From Thermothielavioides terrestris NRRL 8126 (taxonomy: Eukaryota; Ascomycota; Sordariomycetes; Sordariales; Chaetomiaceae): a DNA stretch of 64,000 bases. A program made the position numbers and the translations under genes. The notes beneath the pieces were generated by a model, which was not told the origin of the DNA, did not search any database, and saw only the letters and a list, made by a program, of their open reading frames with translations. Shown here one piece after another: positions 1 through 11,300 of this stretch (position 1 is its first letter; each line of letters opens with the position of its first letter). The stretch is taken from the NCBI RefSeq assembly GCF_000226115.1, contig NC_016458.1:8475501-8539500 (forward strand), in the 5' to 3' direction.

Positions 1-398
1 AACTCCCGTTTGTTGTTGGTAGGCGGGAGAGTGGGCGGCAACAGCCCGCCGGTGATGGGCGGCAGTATGCATGGTGGTTGCTCGCTGAGGGAAACGTTTG
101 TCAGGCAGACGGGGATTGAGCCTTGGCCAGGGGTGAAGACGCTCGACCCGTCCCCGATGGACAATTGCCGCTTCTCCTTGGGTGGGTTGAGCCCGCCGAC
201 GATGGGTGGCAGGAGGCACGGCGGCTGCTCGTTGAGGGGCTGATCCGTCAGGCAGGGCGGGAGGGAGCCGTCGCCGGGGGTGAAGGTCCCCGAGCCACCG
301 GGCAGCCATACCTGCCGCTGTTCAACGGGCTTCCTCGCGGGCAGGGCCTGCACGGCGCCGAGGCCGATGAGAGACAGAGCGAGAGCCGATCCGACCAT
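1..398 (-). CDS. Secreted Kex2-type repeat peptide precursor (3' end outside window)
   Basis: The ATG is at 398 on the minus strand, and 132 codons are open to the window edge with no stop. Residues 1-20 form a signal peptide (MVGSALALSLIGLGAVQALP). Two imperfect tandem repeats follow with a period of 49 residues. Each has the core FTPG[D/Q]GS[L/I]P, then Cys, 11 residues and Cys (C49/C61 and C98/C110), then a Pro-rich [L/I]LPPI[V/T]GGL tail. Lys-Arg pairs at 76-77 and 130-131 close each repeat, the usual cutting site of the Golgi protease Kex2; a third unit may begin past the edge. The layout matches the fungal KEP class (Kex2-processed repeat proteins), which includes pheromone and dikaritin-type RiPP precursors, but I recognise no known family. 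A CAG/GTATGG at codons 29-31 could act as a splice donor, but the frame reads well through it, so I call no intron. Expected product: small secreted peptides, each with one possible disulfide loop. Confidence 0.75.
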   Translation of the reverse strand, partial: MVGSALALSLIGLGAVQALPARKPVEQRQVWLPGGSGTFTPGDGSLPPCLTDQPLNEQPPCLLPPIVGGLNPPKEKRQLSIGDGSSVFTPGQGSIPVCLTNVSLSEQPPCILPPITGGLLPPTLPPTNNKRE

Positions 399-2100
399 GG
401 CTGCGGCGGGGGATGCGTCTGCTCAGGGGATGATGTCGCTGTTGGCAAGGTCCGCGGCCGAACAGTGCGATCCGGACCCCAAGACGGCAACGGGGACTCC
501 TCTGATGATATAGATGCCGGCCGTCACGTCCGCCGACGCAATAGCAATCCTAAGTGGTGTATTCTGTACAATCTGCCGCTGCAGTCGCCATCGCCCCTGG
601 CCGGAATATTTATAGAATCGGTCATTGATATCGTGCATCCTCCCCGCTGCCGGGACAGCGCGAGGAGTGCGTTGAGGCGACATGGTCCGCAAATGCTCTG
701 TCATTGTCTGGTGGCGGCAATCTCTGGGCAATATGGAATAGATGAAAAGGCGAGGGCAAGACCCAAACTTATGATATGGTTCGGCATATTTAACCGGGGA
801 CATGGCCGTGCTTGTTCGCCGTCTCGGCCAGTCTCGGTCTCGCCCAGACCTGGAGGAAGACAGGCGACCCAGAGATAAGGTTGCACTCTCCCAATTGTGC
901 CTATATCCCCAGCGCCATCCGGCCAGTTTGGGCCGCCGGCGCTCGAGGGCCGCGATAAACCGCGCCCGGTCGAGTTGCAGATGTGGAAAACGACGCTTGC
1001 TATTTTTGGCCCGCCGTGTTCTCCATTTGCATGTGTTTCCATGCTCTGATCCCCCGTTGGGAACTTCAGCACTGCCTGCCCCTGGTTTCGATGGACTGAG
1101 CATAGATGAGTAGTCATATTGCCGTCGTCGTTGGGGAACCAATGTCATTTTGCCCCATGGCCTGGAGGCTCGTGTCGTGTTGTATCCGACACTCAGGCGT
1201 GGTTCGACAAGGTCGCATCGCGGCGGCTTGGACAGATGGCAGCTTGACGGCGACGATCCCGAAGCTGCCCGGGGCGGCGGCTTGCCCGCACCCATCCTCC
1301 TCCCAGCAAAACAATCTTGCCTCGTTGGCAATGGCGGCCTGGGCTGCCGCGCACACTTGCGCGCAGCTTTATCCGAGGCCATGTCTCATGATGGTCGGCT
1401 TTGGTGGCAGCACTTGACCGACCATAGAGCAAGAAGTGCGGTGATGCGGGATACCGCAGAGCCATGTGACTTCATTTGACACCTCCAAGAATAGAAATAG
1501 AGTTATGACCCAACAGCACGTTAACCCCGGTTTCTGGAGATGTGGACAGATCGACAGGTCGTCCGAGCTCCATTCTGTTCCAGGAACGAGGAAACAGACC
1601 CGCCGAGGACGGCTGGGTGCCGTCGGGTGCTGTCCGTTTCGCGTCCGCACCCTCATTCCCCATTCGGCAACTGCGGGCAGTGATCTGTCAGGGTCCAGAT
1701 CCAGGCGTGACGTTGGGTGCCGGCCCTTGTGCGGCTTCATTCTGCTGCCCACTTCCATCGCGCGCCATATATCCGTTCGCCCAGAGGCAGGGTCACATTT
1801 GATCGGCTGTCAGGGATGCTCTCCGCCGGCAGAGCATCCATCGCACTTGCAGTGGCCACAAAAGGTTGTTGGTAGCTGCCGGCCCTCAGAGTGTCTCTTC
1901 CAGTTCAAGCAGGATTCGGTCCGGACTGAACGCCCCCCAAACGCGAAGGGGAAATTACACAGTGAAGTTGCATATGCGTGTAGACAGAAATGGAACCGAT
2001 AACAGCAAAAGGCCATCCAAGCGATGTCCGTTCATGATGTAAGGACGCGGTAGTGGATGCTCCACCATCACTTGCATCGTCGGGTGAGATGGGAGTGACT
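399..2100. other. Intergenic, no supported gene
   Basis: GC-rich unique DNA, not RIP-mutated, between the repeat-precursor promoter and the Copia insertion. Two long open frames, minus 423-1382 (319 codons) and plus 1466-2002 (178 codons), show no domain, no signal peptide and an irregular composition, so I treat both as chance. Confidence 0.5.
607..614 (-). promoter_or_regulatory. Possible TATA box of the repeat-precursor gene
   Basis: Read on the minus strand this is TATAAATA, about 210 bp upstream of the ATG at 398. Sequence and side are right for a core promoter, but the distance leaves a long leader; position only, no other support. Confidence 0.3.
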
Positions 2101-2105
2101 GGTGG

Positions 2106-2304
2106 TGTCACGTCAGGGGTAAGGGGTTCAGAGCTTGGTATAACGCACTGGCCATAGTTTCTCCACTCCTGGATATATATATACCACGCTCTATTCAGTC
2201 CTTAGCTTTCCTTTGTACTGGAACAACGTACTCTTTTTGCATTCTAATGCTCTGCTACGATCCTACCGTTGTATCTACACCTCGTAGCTCGCTATAGCGT
2301 GTCA
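2106..2304 (+). repeat. Copia 5' LTR
   Basis: 199 bp, TGTCACG...GTGTCA. Nearly identical to 19068-19268 apart from scattered transitions and a 2-bp indel near the start. It contains a TATATATATA stretch likely to be the LTR promoter. Confidence 0.9.
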
Positions 2305-2633
2305 GTTATAAGCCTAAGCGCTCTATAATTGTATATAGCAAGTAACCTATAGCAAGCTCTCTCTCTCTCTCCTTTTCTTACACTCTATATCCCAATATAA
2401 CGACTATCGAAAGCAACTTAAGTATTATACTCTAGTCCTATATAGATTGGACCAAGTAGTTTATAGAGCTTAAGATCTTAGCTCTAAACAATAGTATCTA
2501 GGATAAATACGATCTAGATGCTCCTAACGAGCTCTAGGATAAGCGACCGAAAGTCCCTATAGAGGAAAACGCGATCGAAGAGCTTCGTAAAAAGTACGCT
2601 AAGGCATTAGGCATTCCTTTAAAGCAAGTTTAG

Positions 2634-2890
2634 TAATATAGGGTAGGCCGGAATGGGGGGGTCAGGTGACCCACTGTATGTACGTAGATTAGATAAGGGT
2701 GCCCTGCGCCCCGCGTTGCAGACTTTGCAGCGCTAGGCCCATTCGGGCAGGCGGTGTACGCACATGTGTTCTGCCCTGCAGACATATATTTCTTGGCGCA
2801 CCACCGCCCGGATCTTCGATCCACCACCACCATCAATCTACATCTTGTATTCTGCGCATCTAGCCACCCTTTCCGCATTTTTCTGCATCA
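2634..2890 (+). repeat. LTR of the deleted Gypsy element (5')
   Basis: Starts TAATATAGGG where the sister copies have TGATATAGGG (a G-to-A change) and ends GCATCA. Contains GGTAGGCCGGAAT and GGCAGGCGGTGTACGC, which recur in the other three LTRs of the family. Confidence 0.88.
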
Positions 2891-2954
2891 AGTGGTAGCT
2901 GCGACTACAAGATCGATGGCCTAACTATCTCCTTCTTCTTCTTTTCTTTTCGGG

Positions 2955-3395
2955 CCCTCCGGTGAACTTTGGGTAATTGGAGTATTTAGACGCGAATCGC
3001 CTATATTGCTGTCGAACTCTGGGTAGACAGCCTTGCAATCGCTTTGCGAGCTTCTTCAACCACTTCGAATCGACGAACTTGGGTACTCGATTTGGCCTAG
3101 ATCTATTCGACGAACTTAGGTAACCGTTGCAATCTAGTCGACTACGTTGCGGTAATAACCACCGAACTTTGAGTAGGTAGCTGTTCGGAATATAGTCAAC
3201 TATCTTCGACGATATTACAAGCGATAACTACCGAACTTTAAGTAGATGGCCATCTACGATATTGTTAGCTGACTGCCTAGCGTACGATATTATCGAACTT
3301 TGAGTAGGTGGCTATACGCGATCCAGTCAACTAGCCCGACGAACCTTTCATTAGGCCCTCGTCACCCGCCTAGCGAACCTTTAACTAGGCCTTCG
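2955..3395 (+). repeat. Degenerate tandem repeats inside the deleted Gypsy element
   Basis: The motif CGAACTTTGRGTAGGT and variants (CGAACTCTGGGTAG, CGAACTTGGGTACT, CGAACTTTAAGTAG, CGAACCTTTAACTAGG) recurs about nine times at roughly 45-75 bp spacing. No coding potential is visible, so this looks like an expanded non-coding array replacing gag-pol. Confidence 0.6.
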
Positions 3396-4250
3396 TTAGA
3401 CTACCACTTCGATCGACCGACCCGTATACTTGTCACAGCTCCTACGCGATAGACCAGTGTAATACTACTACGACAATATTATTATAGCCGACGATTCGCC
3501 TCCCTTACGCTCGTAGGCATCCTCGCCTACCAAAGAACATATACCAAGCGATTCGCCTACTAAAAAGTACGACAATCGCTATAAAGGCGATGCCCTAAAG
3601 CCCGACAACCACTACAAAGACCACTAAGGGCAGTGCCAAAGATCCTCCTAGCCTAGGCAGAGCGACCTGAACTACCTAGGCAACAACTATAGTATAGAAC
3701 ATAGGTACACGGCAAGGAACACAGGCACGTGGCGACTGTACTTCGGAAGGCCAACTGCTAGCACATTATACCTATTAGTATACCTACTAGTATACCGGAT
3801 ACTAGGCAGGAAGATTATATCAATTAGCGCAATGCCTAGGCGACACAGTTCCTAGGCGCTAAGGCATTGCGGAAGACGACACTGCTAGCCAAATGGCTAT
3901 AGCCAGCACCGGAAGAACCTTGTTCCAATCGATAGGAAGATATAGAAGAGTGTAGAAATCGCGAAAATCGTAGAATTGGCTAATTCTATAGTTTTAAGCT
4001 AGAAAAGCTTAAATCTATAGAGAAATTCGAGATATAGCCAGTTCAATCAACATAGCCCAGATCGGATTAATTCGCTACCTACGCTCCCAACCAATAAGTT
4101 ATTACAATGGCTTAGCCACCACCCTATATTAGTATCGTAGCACCTAACAGGCAATTAAATACAATACAGTGGAAGGATAGCAATCTAAAGGCAGGATCTA
4201 GATTCGGAAGGCAATAAGGGTATTGCAGTTTTCTTTTGTGGGCCCGCACT

Positions 4251-4520
4251 TGATATAGGGTAGGCCGGAATAGGGGGGTCAGGTGACCCACTGTATATAC
4301 GTAGATTAGATAAGGGTGCCCCGCGCCCTTCGTTGCGGCTTGCGCAACGCCTAGCCCGATTAGGCAGGCGGTGTACGCTAGCGCGTTCTGCCCCGCAGTC
4401 GCGTATTTGGCTAGCGCACCACCGCCTAGATCTTCGAACCACACACAAGAATCGGGCATCATCAATCTACATCTTATATTCTATATATCTAGCTACCATT
4501 TCCGCACTTTAATTGCATCA
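4251..4520 (+). repeat. LTR of the deleted Gypsy element (3')
   Basis: TGATATAGGG...GCATCA, 270 bp. It differs from 2634-2890 by transitions and by an insertion near ACACACAAGAATCGGGC. Confidence 0.88.
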
Positions 4521-4525
4521 TTTAG

Positions 4526-7500
4526 GCTCCTACTAAACAAGAGGTTGCTACTAAGCTCGAAGCTATATACAAAGACTACCTTATAATCTCTACTATCTAG
4601 GAGAGTAGAGTTAAATCGTATTTACTTATTAACCAATAGATTATACGCTTTATCTACTAGCCTTTGCTCAACGCTATATATATCGCTATCTTAAACACTG
4701 GCCTTAGTAGCCCCTAGGCCCTTATCTATAAGCTCTATAAATAGCTTACGCCTATCGACGCTCTTATAGAAGATATAGCCGCTCGCTAGTATATAACAGT
4801 CCTATAAGAAGCTTGTAGAGTAGGTATTAACCTACGTAAATAGTACTACTTTTAGAACAAAGTATACCTATATATAAAGAGCTTCGACATTCTAGAGGTT
4901 GTTAGATCTAGAGCTTCTAAGTACCTTATCGAGGCAGTTGGTTACTAGATCGCCCTAGACTAGGCTCGCTACTAGCTCTCTAAGATCGAGGTACTCAAAG
5001 CTAAAGGGCGCTTGATTTCTACTTTTAATAAGCTAGGCGCTCACCTTAGCATTTAGATCGACAATACCTACTCTAAAGGGCTTAGCTATAGCGTATTTAC
5101 CTCTTTAGGAGCAGCTTAAGGCAATAGTTCTTTAGATAGTATAGGCTTTTATAGCTTAAAGCTCTATCTATACCTTTATAAAGCTAATAGCAAGTATAAG
5201 TAGAAGCTAGTCGACTACTAGTTCCTCTAGACGATAATCTCCAAAGTAGAGAAAGGCCGTTATAAGCTCTTAGAAACGTAGATTACTGAAATTAGAGAGC
5301 GCTTTAACGAACTAAAGTGGCATTCCCTTTAAGAAAGCCTCTAAAAGCGATATAGCTTTAGCTCTATAGAGTAGGGGAACTCTAGCTTAGCTCTTCCTAA
5401 TAAAGTCGTCTATACTATTATCGATCTAAACTTCCTTAGTAAAGGAGCTTATTACCTACTTATATTCTCGATTGCTATTACCTATTAGCTCTCTTAGAGT
5501 ACTCTCCTCGACAACTATACTGCTCTATATATTGTTAACGATAAGAAGCTCCTAGTGCCTAGTACCTTCGTGCTATTAGGAGATAGTGACTATATAGAAG
5601 TAGGTACTACTACTTTCCCTATTTTAGAAAGAGAAGAGCGTATTATAAAGGGGGTGCTAGATAGAGAGTAGGGGAAAGGAACTATAGACCTCTATTTAAA
5701 GAACATTGCTATAGTAGAGGGCTTTTATACTAATATTATATTAGAAACCGCTTTATATATAGCTAGTATCTAGTATTTAGGTCTAAACTACTCTCTATAA
5801 TATAGAACGCTTAAAAAGAGTATAAAGGTCAAGCAGTTAGTTTATAAATTCAATATAGTTTTCCTAGAATCAAAGAACCTTTCCTTTTACTTTTATACTT
5901 TCTAACCTTTATAGAGCTTTATAGGCTTAGTAATAGTGAATACAGTTGTTTATAAGGATGATACGAGGTCGTATACATTATATATACCTTAAGAGAGAGA
6001 AGATACTAAGGAGCTCTAGTATAAGAGATCTAGATATCTAGGTTAAAGAGCTCTTTAGGTATTAGTATAAAGCGCTAAGAACGTCAAGATCTAGGGAATA
6101 TCGATAATCGAATACGAGGTATATACTCTATTATACACTAGGGAGTACAATATACTTTATAAAACAAAGTATTACGCTCTATACTCGTTTTAGCGTATCT
6201 CCTAGGACCTCTTTTTATTCCCTCCTAGGTTTAATAGATCCTAGTATCTCCTTACGATCAAGGACAAATTTAGTGGACGGATCTAGGCTTTTACACTTTC
6301 TAATAAGGGGTAAACTAAGCTCTTTAATACTGTTAGAGCTTTTGAATGCTAGGTTAAACGGCAGTAGGGACTTAACGTTTATAAGATCTACTAGAACAAC
6401 GATATAGGAGTTATTACACTAGAAGATCGCTAACCAATAGCTTACTAGCTCTAGATATATAACGAAGGTATCGACTTAGAGCTTATACTAATATATACTC
6501 TATAACTAAATAGAGCTTTAAAGTAGATAAAACAAGTCTTATAGCTAAAGAGTATAAAGATACTTATTACTATAAACCTACCTACAAAGCTCTAGCTAAA
6601 GGGAGTAAAGGTAGTAGCCTTCTTATATTCTATCTCGCCTAGCTATACTTATAGTCTTCAAAGCCTTAACGAAGTACTTTACTCCTAGTTTAAGAACTAC
6701 TTTCGCTAATAGAAGCCAACCTTCTATTAAACACTAATAGCGGATCTACGCCTCGACTAGTCTAGGATCTTCGTATACGGCTATAGAGTATACCCCTTAG
6801 ATAAGGAGTGTAAAGCTAGATATTAGAAGAGAGAATTCAAAGTATAGCTATATAGGCGAATTAGGTATTTAGTTAGGTATAGAGTATCTAACATTTACTA
6901 TATCTAGATACCTAAGCTCGATAAGATCATTGTAACAAAGAATATAACGTTCGATAAAAGGACCTTTTACTGTCTAGGTAAGGAAGAGCTTCTAGCTTAA
7001 GAAGTTGCTATTGTTAAGGAGGTAGCAGAGCATCTAGATAAGGGGGTCGAAGAGACTTAGGACACTAGGTTGATTCTTCAAACGTTCTATAAACTTAAGT
7101 ATAGAGGACTAACGCTTAAGTCTATTATTATTATAGTTCCTAAACGTAAAAGTACACTACTAGGTTAAGACTTAGAGGTAGGGGAAGCGTATATATAGGG
7201 TAGACTCTTAACCTCTAAGATATTACTAGAACTGTAGGCTTAGCTATAGAAAGAGCTTACAGATAGAGGTAATAACGGAAATAGGGGTCTAGTCGATAAT
7301 TCTAATGCTCTTCTAGAGACTAGTAGAGTACCTAGGGATCTTAGGCCGGCTATAGCTATCCTATAAGGCACTACCCCTAAGAGCGAACATAGGGCTTCTC
7401 CGCCTATAGAGCCCCTAGCTCTATAAAGCGAATATAAGGAGGTGTCTTCGCCTATAGAGCCTATAGCTCTATAAAGTAAGGAAGAAGATATATTCTATAA

Positions 7501-8098
7501 TGCAATAGAATATATAGTAAAGCAAGATACTTAGCCTATAGAGCCTAAAGCTCCATAAACGTAACCTTTAATCAATAAGCTAGGAATAAACGTATTAAAA
7601 CTACGATATAAGCCTAGAAAGTATCTTATATCTATAAAGAGGAGTATATAGATTTAGAAACCTTTTATAAAAGCGTATAAGAATATAGCTCTAAGTATAG
7701 CTTTAGAGTATATATATATTTTCTTTATTAGGTCGTTAGAAATATAGGAGAACCTAGGGCTAAAGTTCTAGACTAATCACCTAGATCCTACTCCCTAAGA
7801 ACACTATAATAGTAATGAGATGCTCTTCCCTATATCTTAGGAGGGTATTAAGACGCTCTTCCTAAAGTTGTTTTAGACCTTATATATAGTGTTTATTGCC
7901 ACCGTTGGCTAGATGCTAATAGTATACTATAATATTAAGCTCCCGCCTTTTCTAAAGAGCTAGAGAGACTTAGAGAACTATCTATATAGGAAGGAATTTA
8001 AGGTGGCTATATACAAAGAGATCTATAATCTTATAAGCAAAGGAATGTAGTAAGAGATTAAGCGAGAGTATATAAAAACGAGGCCTCTACCCCTAAAG
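4526..8098 (+). pseudogene. Copia gag-protease-integrase remnant (5' part of polyprotein)
   Basis: One plus-strand frame is followed throughout, with TAG/TAA in place of Gln or Trp codons. A gag-like region comes first. Near 5500-5545 a protease-like stretch reads LLDNYTALYIVND, resembling the D-[NS]-x-[AS]...HIVND active site of Copia proteases. From about 6180 the integrase core is recognisable (a YLLTIKDKFSG-like stretch), followed near 6560-6660 by an LPTKLQLKGVK...YLY.ISPS block typical of Copia integrase. The frame ends near 8095 in PLPLK, the start of the reverse transcriptase domain, where the 8.3 kb Gypsy element interrupts it. Dead in every respect: dozens of stops. Confidence 0.8.
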
Positions 8099-8103
8099 TA
8101 GAT

Positions 8104-8352
8104 TGATGTGGAGAAGTGCCGTAGATGCGTAGAATAACAAGATGTAGATTGATAATAGTAGTAGATCGAAGATCTAGGCGGTAGTGCGCTAAGAAATATA
8201 TATCTACAAGGCAGAACATATATACGCACATCGCCTGCCCAAATAGGCCTAGCGCTACAAAGTCTACAACGTAGGGCGTAGGGCACCCTATCTAATCTAC
8301 GTATATAGACATATAGGTCATATAACCCCCCTATTCCTCCTGCCCTATATCA
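8104..8352 (-). repeat. 3' LTR of the Gypsy chromovirus
   Basis: 249 bp, the pair of 16138-16385. It is the 3' copy because the coding frame runs toward it on the minus strand. The adjacent interior (minus strand GGGCATTGCCGTTTTTTCC) equals the 3' edge of the deleted element at 4220-4250. Confidence 0.88.
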
Positions 8353-8399
8353 AGTCTAGGCCTATAGGAAAAAACGGCAATGCCCTCATTGCCTTACCT

Positions 8400-11300
8400 A
8401 TCCAGATCCTTCGTATCGTCAAATACCTTTCAATCGAGTACTACGACATAGGGCCGGAAGCGCAGTGCCGGATTGATCCGGATAACAATCAACTGGCTTC
8501 TTCTATATCTTATCGTCATTAGCGGGAACAGGGTTCTTACAAGGCTGGCCACGCTTATATGCCGGTTAAGGTGCCTAATCAAGTATAGGAGGCTCTTCTT
8601 AAGAGACTAGGCGATCCGGATAATCACCTTTATAAGCCTAGTATTCGTTGATCAGGTGCTATATATAACGTAGCTCGTGTATAGTCTTCTAAACGCTCTC
8701 TTCTTAGCTATAGCTAGTCCATTTAATTAAGTATTTAAGGCCTTTATATATAACCTTATAGTTAAGGATTATATTAACCTTATATTTATCGCCTAATTCG
8801 TTGTTATTAGAGGAGTAGTCCAATTAAAAGTCGACGATTAGGCTAGGAGGCGGTGTATTATAGCTAAATAGATCCTCTTCCTAAGGAGCTAGGCGAAGGT
8901 AAGCAATAAAAACGACTAGGTAGATATCTATATTAGCTAGGAGATCTAGTTTATATACTAGGTAGCTAATATAGCGCTTAATTAGAAAAGGCCTAGTACA
9001 CTATTGCAAGTACTTCTAAGACAGGTTGCCTAGGAGATAGTAACTATAGTATAGGCGTAAATAAACCTTGTCGCCTACATTGAACTTAATATTATAGTGT
9101 TTACTATTGTAATGGCGCTTAGTGTACGCTACTACGAAGTCTATACTCAATTAAGCATCTTAACGTAGAGCATCTTATAGAGCTGGAATAGCAGCTAGCT
9201 CAATAGCGGCCTAGTTGGTAAAAGCTTCTAATGGTCTAGGAAGCTTAAAGCTAAAGAGCTGCTTATAAGGCGAGAATTTAATGGCTTTAGTATAAGCGTT
9301 GTTAAAGTACTATTATAGAAGTACAATAATATCTAGCCAATTGCCTTTAGGGCACTTAAATATATAGAAGCGGATTACGATTTCTATAGTCTAGTTCTTA
9401 TACTCTAAAAGGCCGTCTACCTATAGGTAGTAGGATATCGTTATTAGCAACTTGGTGTCTAAAGCCTTCTAGACACCTTGCTAAAGGTCGGAAGCAAACT
9501 TATAATTGTAGTCGGAGATAATTGCGGTAGATATACCCTAGTCGCTAAGAAGCAGTTAGCGAATTAGTATATACCCCTATTCCTAAGCCGAATAGCTAGA
9601 ATTGCCTAAAATAAGGAGGGTATACTTCGATAACTTGTAAAACACTATAAGCAAACTATCGAAGTGCTTATAGTTTAGGAGCTGCTAGGGCGAACTAGTA
9701 GCTAGGACCTTTGGAAGGCCTAGAATAAAATCGATAGTAATAACATATATTAGCAAGGTATTAGATAGTCGAATCGGTTAATAGTTGCCTAGATTAGGGC
9801 GACGATCTATTATATTAACTTAGTACTTTAGGCACAATTTAATATATTTCTTAACGTTATAGGTTTTATAGGCTATCGACACGCTTTGTAAGTTGTATAA
9901 TATTTGCTCGGTACTAAAGTAGTGCTTCTTATTGTAGGTAGCTTCTAAGATGGTTTAAATCATTTCGTAAAGTATATAGAGTAAACGTAATCTATTAGGT
10001 CGAATGTTATAGAGAAGGCTATCTATAAAGATAAACAAGAGGCTAGGCCAAGAGAAAACCTTACTACTGCCCTTAGTAGCTAATTCGACATTAAGATCTT
10101 TAATAATAGTAGCATACTTAGCGTTATAAAAGTATATAGCCGCGAAACGAGCTTGGAGGTCGTTATCTAATTTCGCTTCTACAAAGGTGAACTAAATGTT
10201 GTCGAGGACTACACTATCGTCGACGAAACCGTTCTTATAGCTTAGGTCGTCCTATAGAGCCTTTAGATAGCTAAGCGTATTAGGTATAAGATTTAGGCGG
10301 CCTAGAAGGTGATAAGTCTCTAAATTGTATTATAAAAGATAAATAGAGACGTTGATAAGCCTACAATTAGCTTGCTCAGTAGACAACGTATCTAAAATAG
10401 TCTAGTTGACAATGCCTTTTATAGAGGTGTAATCTATAAGGACAACGACAGGCTTATACAACAAATGGATTATAATATATAGCTTCTTAATTGCCTAAAC
10501 AAGGTAGGCGACTTCCTATTTAGAAGGTCTATACCAGAGTTCCTCCTTAATAAGGCACTAGCTTAGGAATATAATAGGCCAAACTTAAGTCGACGAAATA
10601 ATAGTTCTAGGCTTCTATTTGTAGCTATTAGCAAGGTAGAACGCTATAACGCTAAAGCTATACTCTAGGTACCTATCGATCTATAGGAAAAGGGTCTTAT
10701 TAGGATTAAAGTAGACTAAAATAGTTGGGTCTAGCTTATAGATAGCGTCCTAAACGGCTTCAAAGGAGGCTTTCTCGGCTAGCGTAGGTTCGAAGGAAGT
10801 CTTAGCGCAATAGGCAGCGCGTTTGCTAGGGTTGCTATATTGTACTTAGCTAGTAGCTTGGCCTTTTATAAGCAGTATAGTCTTATAGTTCTAGAGAGGC
10901 TCAATAAGCTGTATATAGTATAGGATTAGATAGCGTAGAAATCCTAATACATCGATATACTGCTCTAGAGCCTTTAGATTATTTAGAAAGGCAAAGTTCC
11001 AAAAGGTAGCTATATAGTGCTTAATATTGGTTAATCCGAATCTATCGACGTAGAAACTAAGAAGCTCTATACTAGGGTATATAATATAAGATTTAGTTAG
11101 CGCAATAGAGATATTCTTCTTCTTAAATAGACTGAAGATAGTCTCTAAATGCTTAACGTATTCTTTAGCTATATCGCTAAAGATGATAATATCGTCGATA
11201 AATGCTTAGGCGAAAGAGGCGTAAGGGCGAAGCAACTGATCTATAAAGCGTTGGATATATATAGGAGTGTTGTAGTAGCCTATAAGGTATACTTTTAGCT

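Larger units (their letters stand above)
2634..4520 (+). mobile_element. Internally deleted Gypsy-family element nested in Copia
   Basis: Direct LTRs lie at 2634-2890 (257 bp) and 4251-4520 (270 bp). The target duplication TTTAG is at 2629-2633 and 4521-4525. The 1.36 kb interior has no reading frame but starts with AGTGGTAGCTGCGACTAC, and its 3' edge reads GGGTATTGCAGTTTTC. Both ends match those of the 8.3 kb element at 8104-16385, as do the LTRs. It is therefore a non-autonomous derivative (TRIM/LARD type) of that Gypsy family. It was presumably moved by proteins of the full element; that is inferred from the shared LTR, primer-binding and polypurine regions. Confidence 0.88.

Noticed and set aside
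423..1382. 319-codon minus-strand open frame
   Set aside because: No domain, signal peptide or steady codon bias. It lies over the promoter of the real gene at 1-398 and is best explained as chance in GC-rich DNA.
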